DNA of 34,120 nucleotides from Pseudomonadota bacterium (GTDB taxonomy: Bacteria; Pseudomonadota; Gammaproteobacteria; Burkholderiales; Gallionellaceae): the NCBI GenBank assembly GCA_026399735.1, contig JAPLQK010000117.1:1-34120 (forward strand), read 5' to 3'. Positions 7,659 through 15,340 of this stretch are shown here, piece after piece. The notes beneath the pieces are model-generated. The model saw only the letters and a program-made list of their open reading frames with translations. It was not told where the DNA came from and made no database searches. The number at the start of each line of letters is the position of its first letter. The stretch's first letter is position 1. Both the position numbers and the translations under genes were made by a program.

Positions 7659-9050
7659 CTACGACTGTTCTTCCTCAAGTCGCTTATGGTAGCGGCCGGC
7701 CAGAATACCGAGCGCAATCCAGCCCAGCATGACCAAAACCAGCAACAAAGAAAGCCATCGCACCGCATCTCCTGAAAAACCCAGGCTGACAAAGTAAACC
7801 AGCAGTACGGCAGCACCCTTGCCCAGACGCAACCAGAAAATATCGATGAATGCCTTGGCCTCGTATTTTTCCTGGCGCGAAATGGGCACATACAGCAATT
7901 CCTTGGCGGTCTGCTGTATGGAATAGGCAAATCCGTAATCAAAGGTATTCAGCAGGCTGCCGAACATCAGAATCGGGAAGATTAAATAACCCAGCGAACC
8001 TAACAATACCGATACCGGCAAAACACAAAGCGCAACCGCAATCCCCCAGCGCCTGATTACCCAACTCGTCAGAAAAACCTGAACCAGCAGCGCAACAAAA
8101 TTCGAAAATGCATACACCGATGCGAAATAGGTCTTGTAATTTTCAGGTGCAACCGAGTGCAGCACGCTGGACGTGAACTGGTAATCAAGCACAATCGAGG
8201 TGATCTCGTAAAACATCACGATGCCGGCCAGCCAGCGCAGATAGGGCGAACGCATCGTCAGACGCATCCCTTCCATCGCATGAGCCGCCATCCCGCCTTC
8301 GGGCAACGGCGTGTCGGAGGTGCAATGGAAGTCCAGCACCGGCCTGCGTTCGATAATGTGCGCGGCGAGATGTTCGATCAGCACAATCCCGATTACCAGC
8401 GCCAAAGACAACAGTACTGAATAGGACGGATCGGCCAATGAAGATTGATGAGCGATCACGGAACTGCCAAAAAACCCGCCCAGCACACCGCCGGTACCGA
8501 TCAGACCATAGGTCAACTTGGAAGTTTTCGAATCGAAGCTGTCGTTCAAAAAAGAGAAGAACATCAACAACATGCTGGTGACAAATAAATCGCCGAACAA
8601 ATAAAACGCCCACACAGACAGCGCGCTGCTGACGTTGAGGAGAAAATAGAACAGCGCAAGACAAACGACAAAGAATGATGCCACCAGCAGCGTGTAATGC
8701 TCGCGCTTATATCGTCTGGACAACAAGGTATAGGCGATCATCGCAAAAAATGCGACGACAATATTCAGTTCCTTGGCCAGCAACTCGACTTGCGCCGCAT
8801 CAATGGCCTGCCCCAGAAAATTCAACGCATGCAGCTTGTAGTAGCCGACAAACAGCGCCTTTTTCAGCGGCTTGAGTATCCAGTAGGTGGTGACGATCAG
8901 AAAAAAACTGGCGAACATGTACAACGAGAACAGCCGGTCGCGTGGCGATATCAGGAAAATCTGTTTTACAAAACCGGCACCCAGAATCAGGCCGAGAATG
9001 TACTTCCATTCCCAGGCCCAACTGACAAATTTTACGAAAAAGTAATCCAT
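7659..9050 (-). CDS. Npt-type nucleotide/ATP:ADP antiporter family membrane protein
   Basis: Polytopic inner-membrane protein of 463 residues with about 11-12 hydrophobic segments. The pattern WILKPLKKALFVGYYK in an early helix and the late segment TAKELLYVPISRQEKYEAKAFID are hallmarks of the ATP/ADP translocase (Npt, TlcA) family of the MFS clan. Best known from plastids and intracellular bacteria, such proteins also occur in free-living proteobacteria where the substrate is unclear. ATG 9050 was chosen because AAGGTG lies 6-7 bases upstream; the GTG at 9059 overlaps that site. Convergent with yceH and 21 bp downstream of pgeF. Confidence 0.82.
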   Translation of the reverse strand: MDYFFVKFVSWAWEWKYILGLILGAGFVKQIFLISPRDRLFSLYMFASFFLIVTTYWILKPLKKALFVGYYKLHALNFLGQAIDAAQVELLAKELNIVVAFFAMIAYTLLSRRYKREHYTLLVASFFVVCLALFYFLLNVSSALSVWAFYLFGDLFVTSMLLMFFSFLNDSFDSKTSKLTYGLIGTGGVLGGFFGSSVIAHQSSLADPSYSVLLSLALVIGIVLIEHLAAHIIERRPVLDFHCTSDTPLPEGGMAAHAMEGMRLTMRSPYLRWLAGIVMFYEITSIVLDYQFTSSVLHSVAPENYKTYFASVYAFSNFVALLVQVFLTSWVIRRWGIAVALCVLPVSVLLGSLGYLIFPILMFGSLLNTFDYGFAYSIQQTAKELLYVPISRQEKYEAKAFIDIFWLRLGKGAAVLLVYFVSLGFSGDAVRWLSLLLVLVMLGWIALGILAGRYHKRLEEEQS

Positions 9051-9071
9051 AGCCGGCACCTTATCAACAAC

Positions 9072-9857
9072 TTACCGCGCACAAACATCAGCTGATTTTT
9101 CCAGCCAGATGAATGTGCCCTGCCGTCCGGTCACGCCGTCGCGGCGATAGGAAAAAAACTGCCCCGGCTCGCTGTAGGTGCAGCGATCACCGCCGTAAAC
9201 TTCAGCAACGCCGATGGCGTTCAGTCGCTGCCTGGCCAGGGCGTAAATATCCGCCATATATTTTCTACCCCCACCCCCGCCCTCCCCCTTGCAGGGGGAG
9301 GGAAGAAAGGCGGATGCGGCTTGCGGATCGGCTTCCACAAAAACCGCGCGCACCTCATCGCCCACTTCAAATGCCTGCCGGCTGATCGCAGGACCTAACC
9401 ACGCCATCAGATTCTGCGGGGGAACACCCATCGCATTGACGGTGGCTTCGATCACGCCTGCCGCCAAACCGCGCCAACCGGCATGCGCCGCGCCCACCAC
9501 GCTGCCCTGTTTGTCGCACAACAGCACCGGCAGGCAATCCGCAGTCATCACCACGCACACCGAACCTGAGCGACGTGCGATACATGCATCAGCCTGAGGA
9601 ATGCAACTCGCGCGATCCGCATCCGCCACCGCAATACCGTGCACCTGTTCCAGCCATACCGGCTCTGAGGGCAAAATCATGTTGAGCAGCATCCGGTTGC
9701 GCGCCACCGTGACGGGCGCATCGCCGACATGATCGCCGAGATTAAGGCTGGCATAAGGCGCGGCACTCACGCCGCCCAGCCGGGTGGTCTGCATCGCTCT
9801 GACGGATGCCGGCGCAGGCCAGTCAGGCACTGAATAATCAGTCGGACTCAGGTTCAT
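9072..9857 (-). CDS. pgeF: PgeF/YfiH family purine nucleoside phosphorylase-like (laccase domain) protein
   Basis: Protein of 261 residues of the YfiH/LACC1 family. Members were first called multicopper polyphenol oxidases, then shown to act on purine nucleosides and, in E. coli, to edit peptidoglycan precursors. Seen motifs are TTRLGGVS, LEQVHG, VVMTADCLPVLL (metal Cys) and AAHAGWRGL (metal His), plus LGPAI and YGGDRCTYSE. ATG 9857 (MNLSPTDYSV) was chosen; it overlaps the rluD 3' end by 20 bp, as in the conserved rluD-pgeF operon. The stretch from 9262 to about 9309, encoding PSPCKGEGGGGGRK, is an in-frame repeat insertion and appears foreign to the family. Confidence 0.9.
   Translation of the reverse strand: MNLSPTDYSVPDWPAPASVRAMQTTRLGGVSAAPYASLNLGDHVGDAPVTVARNRMLLNMILPSEPVWLEQVHGIAVADADRASCIPQADACIARRSGSVCVVMTADCLPVLLCDKQGSVVGAAHAGWRGLAAGVIEATVNAMGVPPQNLMAWLGPAISRQAFEVGDEVRAVFVEADPQAASAFLPSPCKGEGGGGGRKYMADIYALARQRLNAIGVAEVYGGDRCTYSEPGQFFSYRRDGVTGRQGTFIWLEKSADVCAR
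9280..9302. repeat. palindromic small repeat inside pgeF
   Basis: CCCTCCCCC (9280-9288) and GGGGGAGGG (9294-9302) are perfect 9-bp arms around a 5-nt loop, next to a C-rich flank (9265-9279). This GC-skewed element resembles short dispersed repeats that in many proteobacteria decode to SPxxGEG-like peptides. It lies in frame in pgeF. Confidence 0.8.
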
Positions 9858-10833
9858 CCAGTGCGACTCTGATTTGCTTGAGCAATTGCTGCATATCCTC
9901 CGGCAGCGGCACATGCCACTCCATCATTTCGCCTGTTACCGGATGTTCAAGCGCCAGACGCGTCGCATGCAACGCCTGACGCGGAAATCTGGTCAACACA
10001 TCGCGCAGCTGCAACACGCATTTTTGCGGGCCCTTCAGATAAACGCTGTCGCCGACTAAAGGATGCTTAAGCCAGGTCATGTGCACACGGATCTGATGGG
10101 TACGCCCGGTTTCCAGCGTGCAACGCAGCAGCGTACAACTGGGAAATGCCCTTTCAACCTTGTAATGCGTCACCGCGTCCTTGCCGGTATCTGTCACCGC
10201 CATTTTGACGCGATTCGAAGGATGTCGGCCTATCGGCTGATCTACATAGCCGCCATGCTGCAATTCGCCATGTACCAGCGCCAGATATTCGCGCTTCACA
10301 CTGCGCTCCTGCAACTGACGCACCAGATTAGTTTGTGAAATCAAGGTCTTGGCAACCACCAGCAAACCGCTGGTATCTTTATCGAGACGGTGCACGATGC
10401 CGGCGCGCGGCACGAGTTCCAGTTGCGGCGCGTGATGCAAGAGCGCATTCAACAGCGTGCCCTGCCAGTTACCGCTGCCCGGGTGCACCACGAGACCGAC
10501 CGGTTTGTTGATCACCAGCAGGTCATCGTCTTCATAAACGATGTCGAGCGGAATATCTTCGGCCAGATAGGGTTGTTCGGATTGCTGCACTTGCGGCAAC
10601 ACTTCCAGCTTTTCGCCCCCCCAAACCTTTTGCTTGGAGATAGCCGGTTTGCCGTCCAGCAAAACCTGACTCAAGGTCACCCACTCTTGCAGACGGCTGC
10701 GCGAGTACTCAGGCAACAATTTGGCAAGCGCCTGATCAAGACGGAGACCGACACAGTCGGCAGGAACGACAAAATGGATTACATCGTCGGCGGGTGCGTT
10801 ATAATTGCGCAAATATTTTTCGGATTCAGTCAT
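9838..10833 (-). CDS. rluD: 23S rRNA pseudouridine(1911/1915/1917) synthase RluD
   Basis: Cytoplasmic pseudouridine synthase of 331 residues from ATG 10833. An N-terminal S4 domain (GLRLDQALAKLLPEYSRSRL) is followed by the RluA-type catalytic domain with HRLDKDTSGLLVVAKT, whose Asp is catalytic, and ETGRTHQIRVHM. It isomerises uridines of 23S helix 69. Start MTESEKYLRNY was chosen; no strong ribosome site precedes it, and longer in-frame starts would run antisense through the bamD signal peptide. It forms an operon with pgeF (20-bp overlap). Its ATG overlaps the divergent bamD ATG by two bases. The rluD/bamD/pgeF neighbourhood matches E. coli. Confidence 0.93.
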   Translation of the reverse strand: MTESEKYLRNYNAPADDVIHFVVPADCVGLRLDQALAKLLPEYSRSRLQEWVTLSQVLLDGKPAISKQKVWGGEKLEVLPQVQQSEQPYLAEDIPLDIVYEDDDLLVINKPVGLVVHPGSGNWQGTLLNALLHHAPQLELVPRAGIVHRLDKDTSGLLVVAKTLISQTNLVRQLQERSVKREYLALVHGELQHGGYVDQPIGRHPSNRVKMAVTDTGKDAVTHYKVERAFPSCTLLRCTLETGRTHQIRVHMTWLKHPLVGDSVYLKGPQKCVLQLRDVLTRFPRQALHATRLALEHPVTGEMMEWHVPLPEDMQQLLKQIRVALDEPESD

Positions 10834-11641
10834 GCGCCATATTCTAGCCGTATTTTTGTTGCTTACGTTAGCTGCTTGCAGCATGTTCACACCTCTGCCG
10901 ACCGGGGACGCCTCCGACATATCGAAGAATCTGTCTGCAGAAGAGCTTTATCACCAGGCTAAAACGGAACTTGACAGCGGCAGTTACGCGACGGCAATCA
11001 AGTTGTATGAAACGTTGCAATCGCGCTACCCCTATGGAAAATATGCGCAGCAATCCATGCTGGAAATGGCTTACGCTTACTACCGTCAGGCCGAACCCGA
11101 TCCGGCGATTTCCACAGCGGATCGCTTCATCAAACAGTTTCCGAACAATACGCATGTCGACTATGCCTACTACGTCAAAGGTCTGGCGACGTTCAACGGC
11201 GAAATCAGCGTACTGAGCTCCATTTCCGCACAGGATCCGTCCGAGCGCGACCCGCAAGCCGCACAGGATTCGTTCAACGCATTCAAGGAACTGGTCACCC
11301 GCTTCCCGGACAGCAAGTACGCCCCGGATTCCAGACTGCGCATGCAATATCTGTCCAACACACTGGCTAAACACGAACTGCATGTTGCCAGCTACTACCT
11401 GCGCCGTGGCGCTTATATCGCTGCCACTAACCGGGCGCAGGGCATACTCAAGACTTATCCGAACAGCCCGTCATCGCGCGAAGCATTGCAAATCATGGTG
11501 GACGCCTATGACGCGATGGGTTTAACCGAGCTACGCGATGGCGCCAAACGGGTACTGGCTGCGAACGGAGGGATGACACCTCAGGAGGCTGCGCTGATCA
11601 ACGGAAAAGCCAATAAAGCATGGTGGCAATTCTGGAAATGA
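10832..11641 (+). CDS. bamD: outer-membrane assembly lipoprotein BamD
   Basis: Essential lipoprotein of the BAM complex that inserts barrel proteins in the outer membrane; 269 residues. The signal peptide MRHILAVFLLLTLAAC carries lipobox LAAC (Cys16). TPR-like helices follow, with AEELYHQAKTELDSGSY, RYPYGKYAQQS and the conserved AYAYYRQAEPDPAI, then the YYVKGLATFN and AYIAATNRAQGILKTYP segments. ATG 10832 gives the proper lipoprotein signal; the TTG at 10805 does not. The stop overlaps the next gene by four bases (ATGA 11638-11641). Confidence 0.94.
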   Translation: MRHILAVFLLLTLAACSMFTPLPTGDASDISKNLSAEELYHQAKTELDSGSYATAIKLYETLQSRYPYGKYAQQSMLEMAYAYYRQAEPDPAISTADRFIKQFPNNTHVDYAYYVKGLATFNGEISVLSSISAQDPSERDPQAAQDSFNAFKELVTRFPDSKYAPDSRLRMQYLSNTLAKHELHVASYYLRRGAYIAATNRAQGILKTYPNSPSSREALQIMVDAYDAMGLTELRDGAKRVLAANGGMTPQEAALINGKANKAWWQFWK

Positions 11642-12183
11642 AATACTGTTCATCCTGTGGTGGCGCCGTAGAACTGCGCGTGCCTGTTGATGATAACCGT
11701 CCGCGACATATCTGCAGCAAATGCGGCATCATTCATTACCAGAATCCCAGGATGGTGATCGGCTCAATCCCCGTATGGGAAGATAAAGTATTGCTGTGTC
11801 GCCGCGCCATCGAACCGCGTTACGGCCTGTGGACGTTACCCGGCGGATTCATGGAAAACGGCGAGAGTACCGGGGACGCTGCAATACGTGAAACGCTGGA
11901 AGAAGCCTGTGCACGCATCGAAATCGTCGACTTGTATTCGATGTACAGCCTGCCTTACATCGACCAGGTTCACATGCTGTTCAGAGCGCGCCTGCTTGAT
12001 CTGGATTTCGGCCCCGGACAGGAAAGCCTGGAAGTCAGACTGTTCAGCGAGGCCGAAATACCCTGGAATGAACTGGCCTTCCGCCCGGTACGCTACAGTC
12101 TGGAACATTACTTTGCCGAGCGCAATAACGGCACATTCAGTTTACACATAGGCGAACTGAGGACGGTCACCCGCACCATTTAG
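11638..12183 (+). CDS. Nudix hydrolase with N-terminal zinc ribbon
   Basis: Cytoplasmic hydrolase of 181 residues. Zinc-ribbon cysteines appear as CSSCGG (residues 4-7) and CSKCG. The Nudix box reads GGFMENGESTGDAAIRETLEEACAR, matching GX5EX7REUXEEXGU except that the final Gly is Cys; the metal-binding REXXEE core is intact. Zinc-ribbon Nudix enzymes include NADH pyrophosphatase-like and ADP-ribose or FAD-cleaving types; the substrate here is not decidable. ATG 11638 (MKYCSSCGG) overlaps the bamD stop; ATG 11620 is possible but less typical. Confidence 0.88.
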   Translation: MKYCSSCGGAVELRVPVDDNRPRHICSKCGIIHYQNPRMVIGSIPVWEDKVLLCRRAIEPRYGLWTLPGGFMENGESTGDAAIRETLEEACARIEIVDLYSMYSLPYIDQVHMLFRARLLDLDFGPGQESLEVRLFSEAEIPWNELAFRPVRYSLEHYFAERNNGTFSLHIGELRTVTRTI

Positions 12184-12255
12184 TACGCTTATCGAAACAG
12201 TTGCCAGCTCACTGAAACACGCGCATTTTTTAACGCATACGCACCGAGAGATGAA

Positions 12256-12993
12256 ATGAAATTCACACGCACCTTTATCGCACTTGCCGCTGTCATCCTG
12301 ACGGGTTGCGCCACGCCCCCGAAAAACGCGTCCGATCCGCTCGAGCCATTCAACCGTGGCGTATATACGTTCAATGACACGCTGGACAAGGCTGTCGTCA
12401 AACCGGTCGCGCAAGGCTATAACAAAGTCATGCCGGATACCGGCAAGAGCATGGTGATCAATTTCTTCTCGAATCTGGATGATGTGGTCGTCACCGCGAA
12501 CGACTTGCTGCAATTCAAATTTATCCAGGCCTTATCGGACGGCATGCGCGTACTGGTCAATTCCACCGTCGGCGTAGCAGGGCTGGTCGATGTGGCCTCG
12601 ATGAATCTGGAAAAGCACAACGAGGACTTCGGCCAGACGCTGGGCTACTGGGGCATCAAGAGCGGCCCCTACCTGGTCGTGCCCGTTTTGGGACCAAGCA
12701 CGTTTCGCGACAGCATCGGCGACATTGGCGACAGTCAGTTCAGCATGATTTCAAAAATAAAAAAAGTGCGCACCCGCAACCAGATGTACCTGACCAAGGG
12801 GATCAAACGCCGCGCACAATTGCTCGACAATGAAAACCTGCTGGATGGCGCCGTCATAGATCGCTATGCCTTCATACGCGACGCCTACTTGCAACGGCGT
12901 GAAAGCCTGGTCTACGACGGCAACCCGCCGCAGGATACCTCGGAAGATGACGTAAATACAGAAAATTCACCGACACCCGCACCAATGCCGTAA
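12256..12993 (+). CDS. mlaA: MlaA (VacJ) outer-membrane phospholipid-removal lipoprotein
   Basis: Lipoprotein of 245 residues that extracts mislocalised phospholipids from the outer leaflet of the outer membrane and hands them to the Mla pathway. Signal MKFTRTFIALAAVILTGCA has lipobox LTGC (Cys18). VacJ signatures are seen: DPLEPFNRGVYTFND, FFSNLDDV, EDFGQTLGYWG and GPYLVVPVLGPSTFRD. The C-terminus ends in a low-complexity Pro/Thr tail. GAGAG lies upstream of the ATG. It is physically apart from the Mla-type transporter at 24.3-27.7 kb and is followed by a strong terminator. Confidence 0.93.
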   Translation: MKFTRTFIALAAVILTGCATPPKNASDPLEPFNRGVYTFNDTLDKAVVKPVAQGYNKVMPDTGKSMVINFFSNLDDVVVTANDLLQFKFIQALSDGMRVLVNSTVGVAGLVDVASMNLEKHNEDFGQTLGYWGIKSGPYLVVPVLGPSTFRDSIGDIGDSQFSMISKIKKVRTRNQMYLTKGIKRRAQLLDNENLLDGAVIDRYAFIRDAYLQRRESLVYDGNPPQDTSEDDVNTENSPTPAPMP

Positions 12994-13010
12994 ATGAATG
13001 AATTATCTGA

Positions 13011-13038
13011 AAAGGCCAGGATACTTCCTGGCCTTTTT
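13011..13038 (+). terminator. rho-independent terminator after mlaA
   Basis: AAAGGCCAGG (13011-13020) pairs with CCTGGCCTTT (13027-13036) around a 6-nt loop, followed by further T. The stem core is the same as that of the terminator at 24160-24185 that ends the polysaccharide locus. Confidence 0.9.
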
Positions 13039-13267
13039 GCTGCCCGCCGCCTTTGCAGGCGCACCATGATGACGGCATTTACAAACCAGCAGAATATTGC
13101 ACAAATATTACGAAGATCGTTGATAACTAAAAAAAGTTCCGTAAAAACAGAAAAAAATTAATTTATTAGGTAGAATACGGAAAATATATGTAAGTTTGGT
13201 GTAAACATCCGCAGATAACAGGATGAAAAACCATACATACCAGGAAATACAGTGCCCAGGAGGGGTG
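13039..13267 (+). promoter_or_regulatory. AT-rich leader/promoter region of the polysaccharide locus
   Basis: This gap of 229 bp holds no gene. Its middle (about 13085-13195) is strikingly A/T-rich compared with neighbours and must contain the promoter of the six-gene locus. Candidates include TTGATA (13120-13125) and TAGAAT (13171-13176), but none form a properly spaced -35/-10 pair. AGGAGG at 13258-13263 is the ribosome site of the first gene. No riboswitch was recognised. Confidence 0.45.
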
Positions 13268-15334
13268 ATGAAGAAATCTGCAATTTGCGCGCTGCTCGCG
13301 TGTATCGTGTCATGTCTGTCCATAACATTAGCGGAGGCACGCGCCACCCCGACCGCCGCCGTCGATCCCGCAAAAACAGCCGGCGAATCTGACAAAATCA
13401 AAGTTCATGCAGAACCGCTGATGGATGTCGGCGCCCTGAAAAAACTGGGCGCAGGACTTCCGGACATCGCAGTGACTTCTCTGTATGAAATGGGGTTTAT
13501 TCAGGGCAATGTCTTTGAAGGTGCGAGTTCCGAACACGAATTTACCGTATTCTTCCCGCTCCCTGTGGATTCGCTTGCCGGATCCGGGGTCATCAAACTG
13601 CGCTATAAAACGTCGGCTTTGACCGGCGCGGTACCGAACCTGCGTATCGATGTGAACGACCATACCGCCTACAGTACGCCGCTGGCCCTTGAACCGACCT
13701 TAAGCGGACTGGACATCCCGATCAGCGCCGATGATCTCAAGATCGGCCACCTCAAGCTGACCATCAAGGCATCCATCATGCCGACCGACTCGCGCTGCTT
13801 CGATGAGCGTATTTTTGCACTGCACTACATCCAGATCCTGCCTGAAACTCGTGTCGAACTGTCAGGGCTGTCAAACAAGGTTGAATCGTTGCGCGGCGTG
13901 TGGAGTGTGTTGCCGAAAAACGTAACCATGTCCATCCCGAAAAAACTGACGCCGGAAGTCATGAAAGTGATTCTGCAGGCCGCAACCCATATACGCGTCT
14001 CAGGCAAAACGGTAGGGTTTGTGCAACTACCGGAGGTGGGCAATATCGTCGTCGCTGAACGCGCTGAACTGGCCCAATGGCTGACAAGTATTCCGGGCGT
14101 ACCGGCCGGCGATTTCAAGGCTGACAGCAACATCTCCGTGATTCACCGCGATGTAAAAGGATTGTCCAACATTATCGCACTGACCGAGGCCGCATCCGAA
14201 CGGGATATGCAGTTGCTGTCGCGCGACTGGCGCAAGGTGACACTGGAGGGAGAATATCTCGATCAGACGCCGTCTTCAGTAGACAAGCGCACTACACGCA
14301 CTTTTACGCTGAGCGAAATGGGACTGAACGATGAGCCGCGCACCATTACGCGTACAGTAGACTGGAAGTTTTTCGCAGGTCTCCCGCAAGTGCCCGGCGA
14401 TATGCGCATAAAATCAATCCACGTCAACGTGGTGGCACCGCCTTCCAAGGACAGAATGAACGAACGCCTGCTGCTGTTCGTTTACGTAAACAACATCCTT
14501 CAGGAAGTGCAACCCGTCGAGAATACCGGCAAGACGCAGTCCTTCACATTCAATATCGCCAACTACAGCCAGTGGGTTGGACGTAACTACGTCAAAATCA
14601 TGGCACAGCGTTTTGCGCCACGCGATTGCCAGAACAGCCTGTCTTCCTACCAGATGCAGATCACGCGCGACAGCACCATTGAATTTGAGCATTTTGACAC
14701 CAATCCACGCATCTTCAATGATCTGCACCCCTATTTTTCGAACGGGTTTGATTTGTATGTGGAACCGGAATACTTTGCTCCTGAGCATCTGGTCCTGCTG
14801 ACCACCGTATTAAGCGATCAGAAATATGATCTGGCCAATATGAATGTTATCAATCTGGGCGAAAAGGCCACCTTCAAACCCGTGCGCCCGTTCATGATTT
14901 ATGGCCGTCCGATGTTTGCGCTGGATGACATGACGGTACGCTTCGACCACGGCTCTGTCGAAGTTCAGACAGATGACAAACGGGTATTGCTGGCGGTTAA
15001 AAATCTTCCCGGCATCTCTATCGCGCAGGTTGTGAAGCACAACGGCATGGGCGGCTTGTGGCTCGCGCCTTCGCAGGATCACGCAAAATCCGAAATCAAG
15101 GAATACTTCCTGGAGCAGGGCGACACCTCGTTTGCCGACGAATCGGGTGAAGTACTGAACATGAAAACGCGCCAGATGAATCGCGCCAAGATCGAGTATC
15201 CCGAGTTTCTGGATTTCTTCAGCAAGCTCGGACGCTACCGTTTCTGGATCGTCGCGCTGGGATGGGCAGCGCTGGGCCTGGTGCTGGTGATGATCTATCG
15301 CCGCATTCTGCACAATCAAAAAAAGACAAAGTGA
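13268..15334 (+). CDS. BcsB-like periplasmic polysaccharide synthase subunit
   Basis: Protein of 688 residues. A signal peptide (MKKSAICALLACIVSCLSIT, cleavage near LAEARA) precedes a large periplasmic region. It contains repeated beta-sandwich-like segments and CFDERIF near residue 177, comparable to the conserved CFDE region of cellulose synthase subunit BcsB. A single C-terminal TM helix (about 657-679) is followed by basic residues, again as in BcsB, where that helix packs on the synthase. In cellulose synthesis BcsB guides the emerging glucan through the periplasm. ATG 13268 has AGGAGG at 4-5 bases; ATG 13223 lacks a site. The GT2 synthase begins 6 bp downstream. The polymer need not be cellulose. 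Confidence 0.82.
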   Translation: MKKSAICALLACIVSCLSITLAEARATPTAAVDPAKTAGESDKIKVHAEPLMDVGALKKLGAGLPDIAVTSLYEMGFIQGNVFEGASSEHEFTVFFPLPVDSLAGSGVIKLRYKTSALTGAVPNLRIDVNDHTAYSTPLALEPTLSGLDIPISADDLKIGHLKLTIKASIMPTDSRCFDERIFALHYIQILPETRVELSGLSNKVESLRGVWSVLPKNVTMSIPKKLTPEVMKVILQAATHIRVSGKTVGFVQLPEVGNIVVAERAELAQWLTSIPGVPAGDFKADSNISVIHRDVKGLSNIIALTEAASERDMQLLSRDWRKVTLEGEYLDQTPSSVDKRTTRTFTLSEMGLNDEPRTITRTVDWKFFAGLPQVPGDMRIKSIHVNVVAPPSKDRMNERLLLFVYVNNILQEVQPVENTGKTQSFTFNIANYSQWVGRNYVKIMAQRFAPRDCQNSLSSYQMQITRDSTIEFEHFDTNPRIFNDLHPYFSNGFDLYVEPEYFAPEHLVLLTTVLSDQKYDLANMNVINLGEKATFKPVRPFMIYGRPMFALDDMTVRFDHGSVEVQTDDKRVLLAVKNLPGISIAQVVKHNGMGGLWLAPSQDHAKSEIKEYFLEQGDTSFADESGEVLNMKTRQMNRAKIEYPEFLDFFSKLGRYRFWIVALGWAALGLVLVMIYRRILHNQKKTK

Positions 15335-15340
15335 GTTCTG

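Noticed and set aside
10834-10920. Longer rluD start at 10920
   Set aside because: It would encode an N-terminus antisense to the bamD signal peptide with no family similarity; ATG 10833 fits RluD better.
13190-13225. Sigma-54 promoter upstream of the polysaccharide locus
   Set aside because: A TGG...GC pair is present, but the GG-GC spacing is 11 and not 10, and the flanking consensus is poor.
13039-13267. c-di-GMP riboswitch in the leader of the polysaccharide locus
   Set aside because: The AT-rich leader shows none of the GEMM core elements I could recognise and no paired stems of the expected layout.
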